A model generated the notes under the pieces. That model saw nothing but the letters and a program-made list of their open reading frames with translations, ran no database searches and had not been told where the DNA came from. A program made the translations under genes and the position numbers. Source: Rhizobium herbae (GTDB taxonomy: Bacteria > Pseudomonadota > Alphaproteobacteria > Rhizobiales > Rhizobiaceae). Taken from it: a stretch of DNA of 64,000 nt. Numbering within the stretch: the first letter of the stretch is position 1; each line of letters opens with the position of its first letter. Shown here one piece after another: positions 1-7,122 of the stretch. The DNA is taken from assembly GCF_019511375.1 (NCBI RefSeq), contig NZ_JAEUAO010000001.1:558001-622000 (forward strand). Direction: 5' to 3'.

Positions 1-56
1 CCGAGCCGGACCGCATGGGCAAGGGCCCGAAGGCCGTCAACATCCAGGCTGCCTGA
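1..56 (+). CDS. C-terminal end of a probable cold-shock protein (partial)
   Basis: The window opens inside a plus-strand reading frame; the last 17 codons give EPDRMGKGPKAVNIQAA and a TGA stop at 54-56. The GKGPKAVNI stretch resembles the last beta strand of small cold-shock (CSD) proteins, which bind single-stranded nucleic acid. A strong hairpin terminator follows 35 bp later. The start and most of the gene lie outside the window, so the family call rests on a short tail and is tentative. Confidence 0.55.
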   Translation, partial: EPDRMGKGPKAVNIQAA

Positions 57-90
57 GCCGGATCTGATCGCTTTGCGATGACCGACTTGA

Positions 91-117
91 ACGGCGTCCC
101 TCGGGGCGCCGTTTTTT
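91..117 (+). terminator. Rho-independent terminator of the upstream gene
   Basis: ACGGCGTCCC at 91-100 pairs with the complementary arm ending at 112 (one T-G pair) and is followed directly by a run of six T. It lies just after the stop at 56, as expected for a short monocistronic gene. Confidence 0.85.
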
Positions 118-120
118 ATG

Positions 121-225
121 GAATAGCGAATAGCGAATGGTTGATACCCGAAGATCGCCACTCGACAAGCCTCGAACTCCACTCACTATTCACTATTCAC
201 TATTCGCTATTCGCTACTCACTATT
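121..225. repeat. 7-bp-unit simple repeats in inverted arrangement
   Basis: At 121-138 the unit GAATAGC occurs two and a half times. At 184-225 the related units CTATTCA and CTATTCG occur about six times. The 14 bases at 125-138 are the exact reverse complement of 202-215, so transcript or single strand could fold into a long stem. No reading frame here looks coding. It sits in the gap between the cold-shock terminator and the end of dusA. Confidence 0.8.
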
Positions 226-232
226 GGCCCTT

Positions 233-1330
233 TCATTCCGCCGCCTGCCGCGCCTCTGCCGCGGCAAAGATCGCGTCAAAGGCGGCGGCGATCACCTCCG
301 GCCCGGCGCCGGCCCGCGTCGCATCGGCCGACAGGATCTGCCGGAACCGCCGCGCCCCCGGCCAGCCCTGGAACAGGCCGACCATGTGGCGCGTCACATG
401 GATGAGCCGCCCGCCGGACGCGATATGCCGGGCCGCATGCCCCATCATCGCGTCGCGCACCCCGGCCCAGAATTCCAGCGACTGGCGGTGGCCATTGGCG
501 GTGAAGGCCTCGGCGCCGAGATCGACCGGCGGCGCCCCCGTCAGCGGATGCGAAAAATATTGATCCACGGCCGTCAGCATGGCGCTATCATGATAGGCGG
601 TCCGGCCGAGCATGACGCCGTCCACATGCTCAAGCTCGTCAAGGGCTTGATTCAAAGTGCCAAGACCGCCGTTCAGGCCTATGAAAAGAGAAGGATTTTC
701 GCCCTTAAGCCGATGCACCAGACCATAATCCAGCGGCGGAACCTCGCGGTTCTCCTTCGGCGACAGCCCCTGCAGCCAGGCCTTTCGCGCATGTACCCAG
801 ACGGCATCGGTGCCGGCCTTTGTGACGCAGGAAACGAGATCGCGCAGCGCCACCTCCGGCTCCTGGTCGTCGACGCCGATCCGGCATTTGACCGTCACGG
901 GGATCGACACCGCCGCCTTCATCGCGGCTACGCAGTCGGCGACAAGCGCAGGCTCGCGCATCAGGCAGGCGCCGAACGTGCCCGACTGCACCCGGTCAGA
1001 CGGACAGCCGACATTCATGTTGATCTCGGCATAGCCGAAGTCCTCGCCGATCCGCGCGGCTTGCGCCATCCTGCCCTGATCGTTGCCGCCGAGCTGCAGC
1101 GCCACCGGCTGCTCGGTGTCGTCGAGCCCCAGAAGCCGCTCCCGGTCGCCGCGCAGGATCGCCTCGGCGACGATCATCTCTGTATAGAGCAGCGCATGCC
1201 TGGAAAGCTGCCGCGCCAGGAACCGGTAGTGACGATCGGTCCAGTCGATCATCGGGGCAACCGCAAAGACGGGAGCGTTGAAATAGCGTCCGCCGCCCGG
1301 CCCCGCCGGCATTTTGATGTCGTCACTCAT
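233..1330 (-). CDS. dusA: tRNA-dihydrouridine(20/20a) synthase
   Basis: The product, about 365 aa, is an FMN-dependent enzyme that reduces uridine in the D-loop of tRNA. The N-terminal barrel opens with VFAVAPMIDWTDRHYR, and the active-site segment NVGCPSDRVQSGTFGACLM carries the catalytic cysteine. The TEMI and GGND segments are also DusA-like. I chose the ATG at 1330 (MSDDIKMPAG) because this gives the usual length and leaves out a cysteine-rich leader. An upstream ATG at 1387 would add 19 residues and has no better ribosome site. The gene stands alone, with repeats downstream and a gap upstream. Confidence 0.93.
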   Translation of the reverse strand: MSDDIKMPAGPGGGRYFNAPVFAVAPMIDWTDRHYRFLARQLSRHALLYTEMIVAEAILRGDRERLLGLDDTEQPVALQLGGNDQGRMAQAARIGEDFGYAEINMNVGCPSDRVQSGTFGACLMREPALVADCVAAMKAAVSIPVTVKCRIGVDDQEPEVALRDLVSCVTKAGTDAVWVHARKAWLQGLSPKENREVPPLDYGLVHRLKGENPSLFIGLNGGLGTLNQALDELEHVDGVMLGRTAYHDSAMLTAVDQYFSHPLTGAPPVDLGAEAFTANGHRQSLEFWAGVRDAMMGHAARHIASGGRLIHVTRHMVGLFQGWPGARRFRQILSADATRAGAGPEVIAAAFDAIFAAAEARQAAE

Positions 1331-1387
1331 GAAACTTGTTCTCAGTTCGATGCCTGCCGCAAATCGGCAGAAGCAGCATCCGCTCAA

Positions 1388-1729
1388 ACCCGCGGCCGAT
1401 ATGGTGCCGCCTTATATCGCGAGGCGCCCAGTAAATCTACCTGCACCGTTTTCATACAGGCGGCTCATCGTCGGCAGCGTTCGCCGCCACGGGCTTCCAC
1501 ATGCTGGACGCCTGAAACGCTCAGCCCACTGGCCGCTCGCCGCCGGGCCGGCGTCGGCGCCAGCCATCAAGGGGCAGTTGTGCAGGGTAAGTCAACGTAG
1601 GGCAGTAAAGGAAAGAAATACGAGATTGCTAAAAAAGTCACTGGACCGCCAGCAGGCTGGCGGATCGAGAGGGGCGTTTTTCACGCCCGGTTGCAGGCGG
1701 CAGCTTCTCAAGTCTGCCCGGTCAATCCG
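1388..1729. other. Intergenic region between dusA and the DUF982 gene
   Basis: No convincing gene is visible on either strand. Near the DUF982 end the minus strand carries two hairpins: GGGCGT/ACGCCC around 1673-1690, and CCGCCAG/CTGGCGG around 1648-1665, the latter followed after about 12 nt by a run of six T. Together these could terminate the DUF982 transcript. The part next to dusA must hold the dusA promoter, but no clear -35/-10 pair was picked out. Confidence 0.5.
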
Positions 1730-1972
1730 TCAATGCGCCTGTAGTCTTGCCTCTTTGGCGGCGGAGATGAAGACCTCCCTCGCTTCCTCGGGCGACTTGC
1801 GGCCGTCGAGCGCGGCGCGGCACAGACTTCTGGCAGCGACATAGCGCGGGCCGCGCAAATCCGGCCAGGTGTCCATCAGGCAGATCAGGGCATCAAAGGG
1901 TCCCTGAACAAGCTGAGAGCCTTTTTGTCCAAACCCGACCTCTACGGGACTGGACCACTTGGCAAATGGCAT
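1730..1972 (-). CDS. DUF982 domain-containing protein
   Basis: This 80-aa protein (MPFAKWSSPVEVGFG...) matches the small rhizobial DUF982 family. It has a beta-rich N-terminus with a PVEV..G motif, then GPFDALICLMDTWPDLRG, a conserved C-AALDGR element and a helical EEAREVFISAAKEA end. The function of the family is unknown. The ATG at 1972 is preceded by an excellent AGGAG-type site (GGAGGAGA 6 bp upstream), which decides the start over longer options. It lies downstream, on the same strand, of the small RNA at 2047-2163, but that RNA ends in its own terminator. Confidence 0.8.
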   Translation of the reverse strand: MPFAKWSSPVEVGFGQKGSQLVQGPFDALICLMDTWPDLRGPRYVAARSLCRAALDGRKSPEEAREVFISAAKEARLQAH

Positions 1973-2046
1973 GAGCGTCTCCTCCGATTTTCTTGCCACC
2001 AGAGAAGAAGGATAACTCATTTGGTTCCCGTTGGGCAAACAGCAAA

Positions 2047-2163
2047 ATGAAAAAAGCCTGCCGCGGGAGGAGGTGCGGCAGGCTTCTGAAAATGACCCAC
2101 GGTCGGGAGGAGGAGACCGCTGGTCGATCGCAGCTTTCCGGGAGGAGGTGAATCGCTGCGATA
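2047..2163 (-). ncRNA. alpha-r14 / NfeR1-like small RNA with three anti-Shine-Dalgarno hairpins
   Basis: Read on the minus strand, this stretch folds into three successive hairpins whose loops all show CCTCCTCCC (plus-strand GGGAGGAGG at 2140-2148, 2105-2113 and 2065-2073). Stem 1 pairs 2155-2162 with 2127-2134. Stem 2 pairs 2115-2119 with 2100-2104, with an outer ACC/GGT extension. Stem 3 is a perfect 10-bp stem (2075-2084 with 2055-2064) followed by six T, so it doubles as the terminator. Repeated CCUCCUCCC loops are the hallmark of the rhizobial alpha-r14 family (S. meliloti NfeR1) and the related cuckoo/CcsR RNAs of Rhodobacter, which pair with ribosome-binding sites of mRNAs. The family assignment is from memory of that architecture. 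The exact 5' end is inferred; a CTTGAT-like -35 lies around 2195-2200. Confidence 0.85.
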
Positions 2164-2223
2164 AATATGACTTTATTATTGCATTGCAGCAAAATCAAGG
2201 CAATTCTTCATGCAACGCAATAT

Positions 2224-2472
2224 TTACCAGTAACGGTGGCGCTGCGGGGGTGGGCTGGCGGCGCTGCCGACCAGGTAGCCGGCAAGAAAGGCCACCGCAC
2301 CGACCACCAGGAGCGCTGTGCTGGTCGCAGACGGGTGGTCGCGGGCCGTCAATGCCACTGCACTCGCCTCGTCCTTGACATAGGTGGCCGCCTGTTTTGC
2401 TTTTGCCGCCACGCCGCTTGCCTCATCCAGTTCACCTGTGAAACCAGTTCGCAAATTTTTGTTATCGGCCAT
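2224..2472 (-). CDS. Small single-pass membrane protein, hypothetical
   Basis: The product is about 82 aa (MADNKNLRTGFTGELDEASG...). It has a charged helical N-terminal half rich in Ala, Lys and Glu, a predicted membrane segment (STALLVVGAVAFLAGYLVGSA, roughly residues 50-70) and a short Pro/His tail. This layout resembles the YqjD/ElaB (DUF883-like) inner-membrane proteins that bind ribosomes in E. coli, but similarity is only architectural. The ATG at 2472 has AGAGGAG 8 bp upstream. It is followed downstream on the same strand by the small RNA. Promoter activity for it should lie in 2473-2762. Confidence 0.65.
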   Translation of the reverse strand: MADNKNLRTGFTGELDEASGVAAKAKQAATYVKDEASAVALTARDHPSATSTALLVVGAVAFLAGYLVGSAASPPPQRHRYW

Positions 2473-2762
2473 CTCGGGACTCCTCTTCTCCAGCAACGAA
2501 ACATCTCAAAAGTAATATTGTTCCATCGAAAAACCGGAGAGGATGCCCGCATTCTGGGCGTATGCTCGAAAAATACCTCCAAGCAGAGTCTTTGCTGGAA
2601 AATCACGTATCGTTACGTCACGAAATCCAAGCTTTTGCTAAAAATGACTGTTGTGATTCGTTTACCTGTGGCATGTTATTAGGGGAAGGCGCCTCACAAA
2701 AACCAATTTCGGAGTAACAACTGCGGCCCAGAATCAAAAAAATACGCGACGGGAGAGAAAAC

Positions 2763-2966
2763 ATGGCAGAGGAAAATCTGTATCGCATAGTCGAAGTCAG
2801 CTTGAATCGCGGAACCGATCGCCGTGACGTCGGCATTATGACCGTGCGCCAGGCGCTTGAGCTTCCAGACGTCCCCAGCCTTGAATACACCCATCCGGAC
2901 CTCAATTCCCGAGCCGGCGGCCGGTTCCTGACGCGGGACCAGCTCGAAGCCTATGCCTGCAGCTGA
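2763..2966 (+). CDS. Small hypothetical protein (67 aa)
   Basis: This is a short soluble protein, MAEENLYRIVEVSLNRGTD..., with no membrane segment and no recognised motif. A GGGAGAGAAAAC sequence directly ahead of the ATG is a credible ribosome site, and codon use looks like that of the neighbours. It is divergent from the small membrane protein gene; the 290 bp between them (2473-2762) is AT-richer than the surroundings and probably carries both promoters. A short CACCCCTT/AAGGGGTG hairpin follows the stop at about 2980-2996. No function is proposed. Confidence 0.6.
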   Translation: MAEENLYRIVEVSLNRGTDRRDVGIMTVRQALELPDVPSLEYTHPDLNSRAGGRFLTRDQLEAYACS

Positions 2967-3002
2967 AGCATCTTTCGCCACCCCTTGAAGGGGTGCTATC
3001 GT

Positions 3003-3026
3003 CAGGCATTCGCAATCGAATGCCTG
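3003..3026. repeat. Perfect 10-bp inverted repeat upstream of the FAH gene
   Basis: CAGGCATTCG at 3003-3012 and CGAATGCCTG at 3017-3026 are exact reverse complements around a CAAT loop. It stands 9 bp before the ATG at 3035, so it either terminates the preceding small gene or controls translation of the hydrolase gene. It has no T tract. Confidence 0.75.
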
Positions 3027-3034
3027 GATATTTG

Positions 3035-3718
3035 ATGACTACCCTAATTCCCCTTCCCGCCCCGGTGCTGCTGCCGGTTGCGAATTCCGATCGGGCCTTT
3101 CCCGTTCGCCGCGTTTATTGCGTGGGCCGTAACTATGCGGCCCACGCAATCGAGATGGGCCACGATCCCGACCGGGAGCCGCCCTTCTTCTTCCAGAAAA
3201 ATCCGGACAATCTGTCGGTGCGCGCGGAGTTTCCCTATCCACCGCTGTCGAGCGACGTGCACCACGAGGTCGAACTCGTCGTCTTTTTGAAAAGCGGCGG
3301 CGACACTATCGACAGCGGCGATGCTCTCGATTGCGTCTACGGCTATGCGGTGGGCATCGACTTCACGCGCCGCGATCTGCAGGCCGAGGCCAAGGCGGCG
3401 GGCAAGCCATGGGCGGCAGCGAAAGCCTTCGAGCACTCGGCGCCGGTTTCACAGATCGTTCCGGCCGAGACAATCGGCCACCCCGAGGCTGGCAATATCT
3501 GGCTGGCGGTCAACGGCGACCGCAAGCAGCAGGGCGACCTCAACCAGATGATCTGGAAGGTTCCCGAAGTCATCGCCGAATTGTCGAAACTGTTCACGCT
3601 CGCTGCCGGAGACGCCATCATGACCGGGACCCCCTCCGGCGTCGGACCGGTGTCGCGCGGCGACGTGGTTTCCTGCGGCATCGATGGCGTTGCCACGCTG
3701 ACCGTCACGGTCGTCTAA
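3035..3718 (+). CDS. Fumarylacetoacetate hydrolase (FAH) family protein
   Basis: This 227-aa FAH-fold enzyme starts MTTLIPLPAPV. It shows the family landmarks VYCVGRNYAAHAIEMG near the N-terminus, PPFFFQKNPDNL, the metal-binding HHEVELVV segment, GYAVGIDFTRRDLQ and the C-terminal IMTGTPSGVGPVSRGD. These enzymes cleave beta-diketo acids, decarboxylate oxaloacetate or hydrolyse fumarylpyruvate; the substrate cannot be told from sequence alone. The short length fits the fumarylpyruvate hydrolase/oxaloacetate decarboxylase branch. An upstream ATG at 2993 would read through the inverted repeat and lacks a better site. It ends 19 bp before the gamma-carbonic anhydrase-like gene, probably as one operon. 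Confidence 0.85.
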   Translation: MTTLIPLPAPVLLPVANSDRAFPVRRVYCVGRNYAAHAIEMGHDPDREPPFFFQKNPDNLSVRAEFPYPPLSSDVHHEVELVVFLKSGGDTIDSGDALDCVYGYAVGIDFTRRDLQAEAKAAGKPWAAAKAFEHSAPVSQIVPAETIGHPEAGNIWLAVNGDRKQQGDLNQMIWKVPEVIAELSKLFTLAAGDAIMTGTPSGVGPVSRGDVVSCGIDGVATLTVTVV

Positions 3719-3737
3719 GCACAAGAAGGTAGAATCC

Positions 3738-4268
3738 ATGCCGCTTTATGCACTTGGCCCGACACGCCCTTCCGTTCCGGCGGAAGGCAGCTATTGGGTG
3801 GCGCCGGACGCACATGTCATCGGCAAGGTCGAACTGGGCGAGGATGTCGGCATCTGGTTCGGAGCGGTGCTGCGCGGCGACAACGAGCCGATCAGGGTCG
3901 GCGCCCGCACCAATATTCAGGAAGGCGTCGTCATCCATGTCGATCCCGGCTTTCCTGTGACGATCGGAGAAGGCTGCACCATCGGCCATCACGCCATCGT
4001 GCATGGCTGCACCATTGGCGACAATTCGCTGGTCGGCATGGGCGCGACGGTGCTGAACGGCGCGGTGATCGGCAGCAACTGTCTTATCGGGGCCAATGCC
4101 CTGGTGACGGAAGGCAAGGTCTTTCCCGACAATTCGCTGATCGTCGGCGCACCGGCAAAGGCGATCCGGCTGCTTGATGACGCGGCCGTCGACGGCTTGA
4201 AAAAGTCGGCGATCGGCTATGTCAAGAAATGGCAGCTTTTCGCGACAAGCCTGTCGGTCATCGGATAG
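3738..4268 (+). CDS. Gamma-carbonic anhydrase family protein
   Basis: This 176-aa protein is built almost entirely of left-handed beta-helix hexapeptide repeats, such as APDAHVIGKVELGEDVGIWFGAVLRGDNE. It carries the metal-site pattern of the gamma-CA/PaaY group: Arg and Asp in VLRGD, then one His in GVVIHV and the pair in GHHAIVHG. Such proteins are zinc-dependent hydratases or acyltransferase-like enzymes, and many lack measured anhydrase activity. A GAAGG site precedes the ATG. It follows the FAH gene by 19 bp. It ends 6 bp before the convergent copper ATPase gene, so little room is left for a terminator. Confidence 0.88.
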   Translation: MPLYALGPTRPSVPAEGSYWVAPDAHVIGKVELGEDVGIWFGAVLRGDNEPIRVGARTNIQEGVVIHVDPGFPVTIGEGCTIGHHAIVHGCTIGDNSLVGMGATVLNGAVIGSNCLIGANALVTEGKVFPDNSLIVGAPAKAIRLLDDAAVDGLKKSAIGYVKKWQLFATSLSVIG

Positions 4269-4274
4269 TTGCCC

Positions 4275-6653
4275 TCAGAGCTTCAATCGCCTCAGCCGGA
4301 GTGCATTGACGACGACGGAAACCGAGGACAGGCTCATGGCGGCGGCGGCGATCATCGGCGACAGCAGCGAGCCGGTCAGCGGGTAAAGCAGACCGGCTGC
4401 GATGGGTACGCCCACGGCGTTATAGACAAAGGCGAAGAACAGGTTCTGGCGAATGTTCGACAGCGTCGCCCTGGACAGGGTTCGCGCCCGCACGATGCCG
4501 GACAGGTCACCCTTCAACAGGGTGATGCCGGCGCTTTCCAGCGCCACATCGGCGCCGGTGCCCATGGCGATGCCGACATCGGCTGCTGCCAGAGCCGGGG
4601 CATCATTGATGCCATCGCCCGCCATGGCGACGACGCGCCCCTCGGCCTTCAGGCGCTGGACCAGTGCTTTCTTGTCTTCCGGCAACTGGTCGGCCGCGAC
4701 ATCGTCGATGCCGAGCGCCTTCGCCACCGCGTCGGCTGTAACGGCACTGTCGCCCGTCGCCATGACGACGCGGATGCCATCGGCATGCAGCACGCGGATC
4801 GCCTCGGCCGCATTGACCTTGATCTCGTCGGCCAGCGCCAGAAGACCAGCCAGTTCGCCATTGACCGCGACATAGAGTGCGGTGCGGCCATTCTGGCGCA
4901 GCCCTTCGGCGTGACCGGCAAAGGCTGACGTATCGACACCCACATCCGCCAGCATGGCGGCATTGCCTGCGAGCACGAGATCGCCATCCACTCGGCCGGA
5001 GACGCCCTTGCCGTTCACCGCCTCGAAGTCGGTAACGGAAACCAGCGGCACGTCCCGCGCCCTGGCCCCTGCGACGATGGCCTCGGCCAGGGGGTGTTCC
5101 GAGGCCTTTTCCAGGGAGGCGGCGAGCATCAGCAGCCGGTTTTCCGGAAAGGTTGGCCCCACAAGCACGTCCGTCAGGCGCGGCTTGCCTTCCGTCAGCG
5201 TACCGGTCTTGTCGACGATCAGCGTATCGATGGCCGCGAGACGCTCCAGCGCTGCGGCTTCACGGACGAGCACGCCGGACCGGGCGCCCCTGCCGGTCGC
5301 CGTCATGATCGAGATCGGCGTGGCGAGACCGAGCGCACAGGGACAGGCAATGATGAGGACGGAGACGGCAGCGACCAGCCCGTAGATGAAGGACGGCTGT
5401 GGACCAAGCACCAGCCAGCCGACGAAAGCCGCCGCCGCGACAAGGACGACTGCAGGCACGAACCAGCCGGACACCCGGTCGGCAAGCTTCTGGATCGGCG
5501 CGCGCGACCGCTGGGCCGACGCGACCATCTCGACGATCTGCGACAGGACAGTATCGCTGCCGACCTTTTGTGCCCTGACGACCAGCGTGCCGTTGCGGTT
5601 GATGGTGCCGCCGGTGACCTCGGCGCCCGCGATCTTTTCCACCGGCAAAGGCTCGCCGCTGATCAGGCTCTCGTCGACGCTGGAGTGGCCTTCGGTGACG
5701 ATGCCATCGACCGGCACGGCTTCGCCGGGCCGTATGCGCAGATGATCGCCGACCAGGATGTTTTCAAGCGGCGCGTCCTGTTCGGTTCCGTCCGGCTGTA
5801 TGCGGCGCGCCGTCTTCGGTGCGAGGTTCATCAGGGCGCGGATCGCATCGCCGGTGCGCTCGCGGGCGCGAAGCTCGAGGATCTGGCCGACGAAGACCAG
5901 CGTCACGATGACGGCCGCAGCCTCGAAATAGACGGCAACCTCCCCGTGATGGCCGCCGAACTCCATCGGGAACAGGCCGGGCAACAGCGTCGCAACGACG
6001 CTGTAAAGATAGGCCGCGCCAACGCCGAGCATGATCAGCGTCCACATGTTGTAGTGGCCGGTGCGCAGCGACACCCACCCCCGCTCGAAGAAAGGCCTGG
6101 CCGCCCACAGCACGACCGGCGTTGCAAGGAGGAGTTCGAGATAGGTGGCGACGCGGGCACCGATCCACTCGCGGATCGGAAGCCCGACCATCGGTCCCAT
6201 CGAGAAAATCACCAGCGGCACGGCGCAGGCAAGGCTTACCCAGAAGCGACGGGTAAAATCGACCAGTTCGGGATTGGGGCCTTCGACAGGGGCGCCCATC
6301 GGCTCGAGCGCCATGCCGCAGATCGGGCAGGTTCCGGGCGCGTCACGGACGATTTCCGGATCCATCGGGCAGGTATAGAGCGTCGCCTTCTTCACAGCCT
6401 TCGGCTTGTTTCCGGCATGGCCCGACAGGTAGAACCAGGGATCAGCGCCGAAGCGCCCGTGGCAGCGTTGACTGCAGAAATGATAGGTGGTTCCCTGATA
6501 GTCGAGGCTCGGCTTTCCGGCATTGAGCTTGACGGTCATGCCGCAGACCGGATCAATGGCCGTTTCGGCCTTGTCCGTTGCCGGAGGGGCATGGATTTGA
6601 TCACGCGCCTGGGCGGAAAACAGGAAATCGGACATCGAATCGTGATTGTTCAC
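4275..6653 (-). CDS. P1B-type copper-transporting ATPase with YHS and heavy-metal-binding N-terminal domains
   Basis: This pump of about 792 aa moves Cu(I) out of the cytoplasm. It has no HMA (CxxC) domain. Instead it has a YHS domain (DPVCGMTV ... FCSQRC, residues 35-64) and a short metal-binding motif (YTCPMDPE ... CPICGMALEP, about 93-118). It then carries the transmembrane CPC at 437-439, the phosphorylation site DKTGT with Asp at about 481, the SEHPLAEA motif and GDGINDAPAL. The MSLSSVSVV helix near the end is typical of Cu(I) pumps. The start is a GTG at 6653 with GAGG 7 bp upstream; an in-frame ATG at 6635 has no site. Longer frames would overlap zur. It lies 70 bp downstream of zur on the same strand. 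Confidence 0.9.
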   Translation of the reverse strand: MNNHDSMSDFLFSAQARDQIHAPPATDKAETAIDPVCGMTVKLNAGKPSLDYQGTTYHFCSQRCHGRFGADPWFYLSGHAGNKPKAVKKATLYTCPMDPEIVRDAPGTCPICGMALEPMGAPVEGPNPELVDFTRRFWVSLACAVPLVIFSMGPMVGLPIREWIGARVATYLELLLATPVVLWAARPFFERGWVSLRTGHYNMWTLIMLGVGAAYLYSVVATLLPGLFPMEFGGHHGEVAVYFEAAAVIVTLVFVGQILELRARERTGDAIRALMNLAPKTARRIQPDGTEQDAPLENILVGDHLRIRPGEAVPVDGIVTEGHSSVDESLISGEPLPVEKIAGAEVTGGTINRNGTLVVRAQKVGSDTVLSQIVEMVASAQRSRAPIQKLADRVSGWFVPAVVLVAAAAFVGWLVLGPQPSFIYGLVAAVSVLIIACPCALGLATPISIMTATGRGARSGVLVREAAALERLAAIDTLIVDKTGTLTEGKPRLTDVLVGPTFPENRLLMLAASLEKASEHPLAEAIVAGARARDVPLVSVTDFEAVNGKGVSGRVDGDLVLAGNAAMLADVGVDTSAFAGHAEGLRQNGRTALYVAVNGELAGLLALADEIKVNAAEAIRVLHADGIRVVMATGDSAVTADAVAKALGIDDVAADQLPEDKKALVQRLKAEGRVVAMAGDGINDAPALAAADVGIAMGTGADVALESAGITLLKGDLSGIVRARTLSRATLSNIRQNLFFAFVYNAVGVPIAAGLLYPLTGSLLSPMIAAAAMSLSSVSVVVNALRLRRLKL

Positions 6654-6723
6654 AGCTGAACCTCGGGCCTGGATGGTCACACATCCGCTGGCAGTGGGAA
6701 AGACTTTGACAGACCGGGCAGAA

Positions 6724-7122
6724 CTATCCGCTGGTGCAGTTCTGGCAGTGGCCGCGAATCTCGATCGTCGTCTTTTCGGTCTTGAAATGCTCCCTTCCGG
6801 CCAGGACGGAAAGCCGCTCCTCGATGCCGGCATCATGCATTTCGGTGACCTGGCCGCAATCCTCGCAGATCGCAAACGCGGTGACGCCGTGATCATGGTG
6901 ATGATGGTCCGGATGCGAGCAGGCGACAAAGGAGTTCATGCTTTCAAGCCGGTGGATCATGCCGAACTCGAGAAGCTTATCCAGCGCGCGATAAACCTGC
7001 AGCGGCGCACGAAAGCCGTGATCACGCAGCTTGTCGAGGATCGTGTAGGCGCTGAGCGGACCTTCCGCATGGGTCAGCACATCGAGCACCAGCGACTGGT
7101 TCCTGGTGAGTTGCTGTGCCAT
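6724..7122 (-). CDS. zur: Fur-family zinc uptake regulator
   Basis: This 132-aa protein has a winged-helix DNA-binding half (LTRNQSLVLDVLTHAEGPLSAYTILDKLRDHGFRAPLQVYRALDKLLEFGMIHRLES). A metal and dimerisation half follows, with SHPDHHHHDHG, CEDCGQ and a terminal C-QNC. The paired cysteines and histidine-rich centre are typical of Zur, which represses zinc importers when zinc is sufficient. Its start codon overlaps the znuB stop by four bases (ATGA), so it is translated with the transporter it most likely controls and is itself under autoregulation. Candidate boxes lie at 8923-8958. Confidence 0.92.
   Translation of the reverse strand: MAQQLTRNQSLVLDVLTHAEGPLSAYTILDKLRDHGFRAPLQVYRALDKLLEFGMIHRLESMNSFVACSHPDHHHHDHGVTAFAICEDCGQVTEMHDAGIEERLSVLAGREHFKTEKTTIEIRGHCQNCTSG

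Noticed and set aside
137-1600. Plus-strand open frame of about 487 codons opposite dusA
   Set aside because: DusA motifs are clear on the minus strand; this frame begins inside the simple repeats and shows no domain.
5094-6659. Long plus-strand open frame opposite the copper ATPase
   Set aside because: It is antisense to well-conserved ATPase motifs and has shadow-frame composition.
6654-6723. CueR/HmrR-type operator ahead of the copper ATPase
   Set aside because: No convincing MerR-family dyad with 19-bp spacer could be found in the 70 bp after zur.
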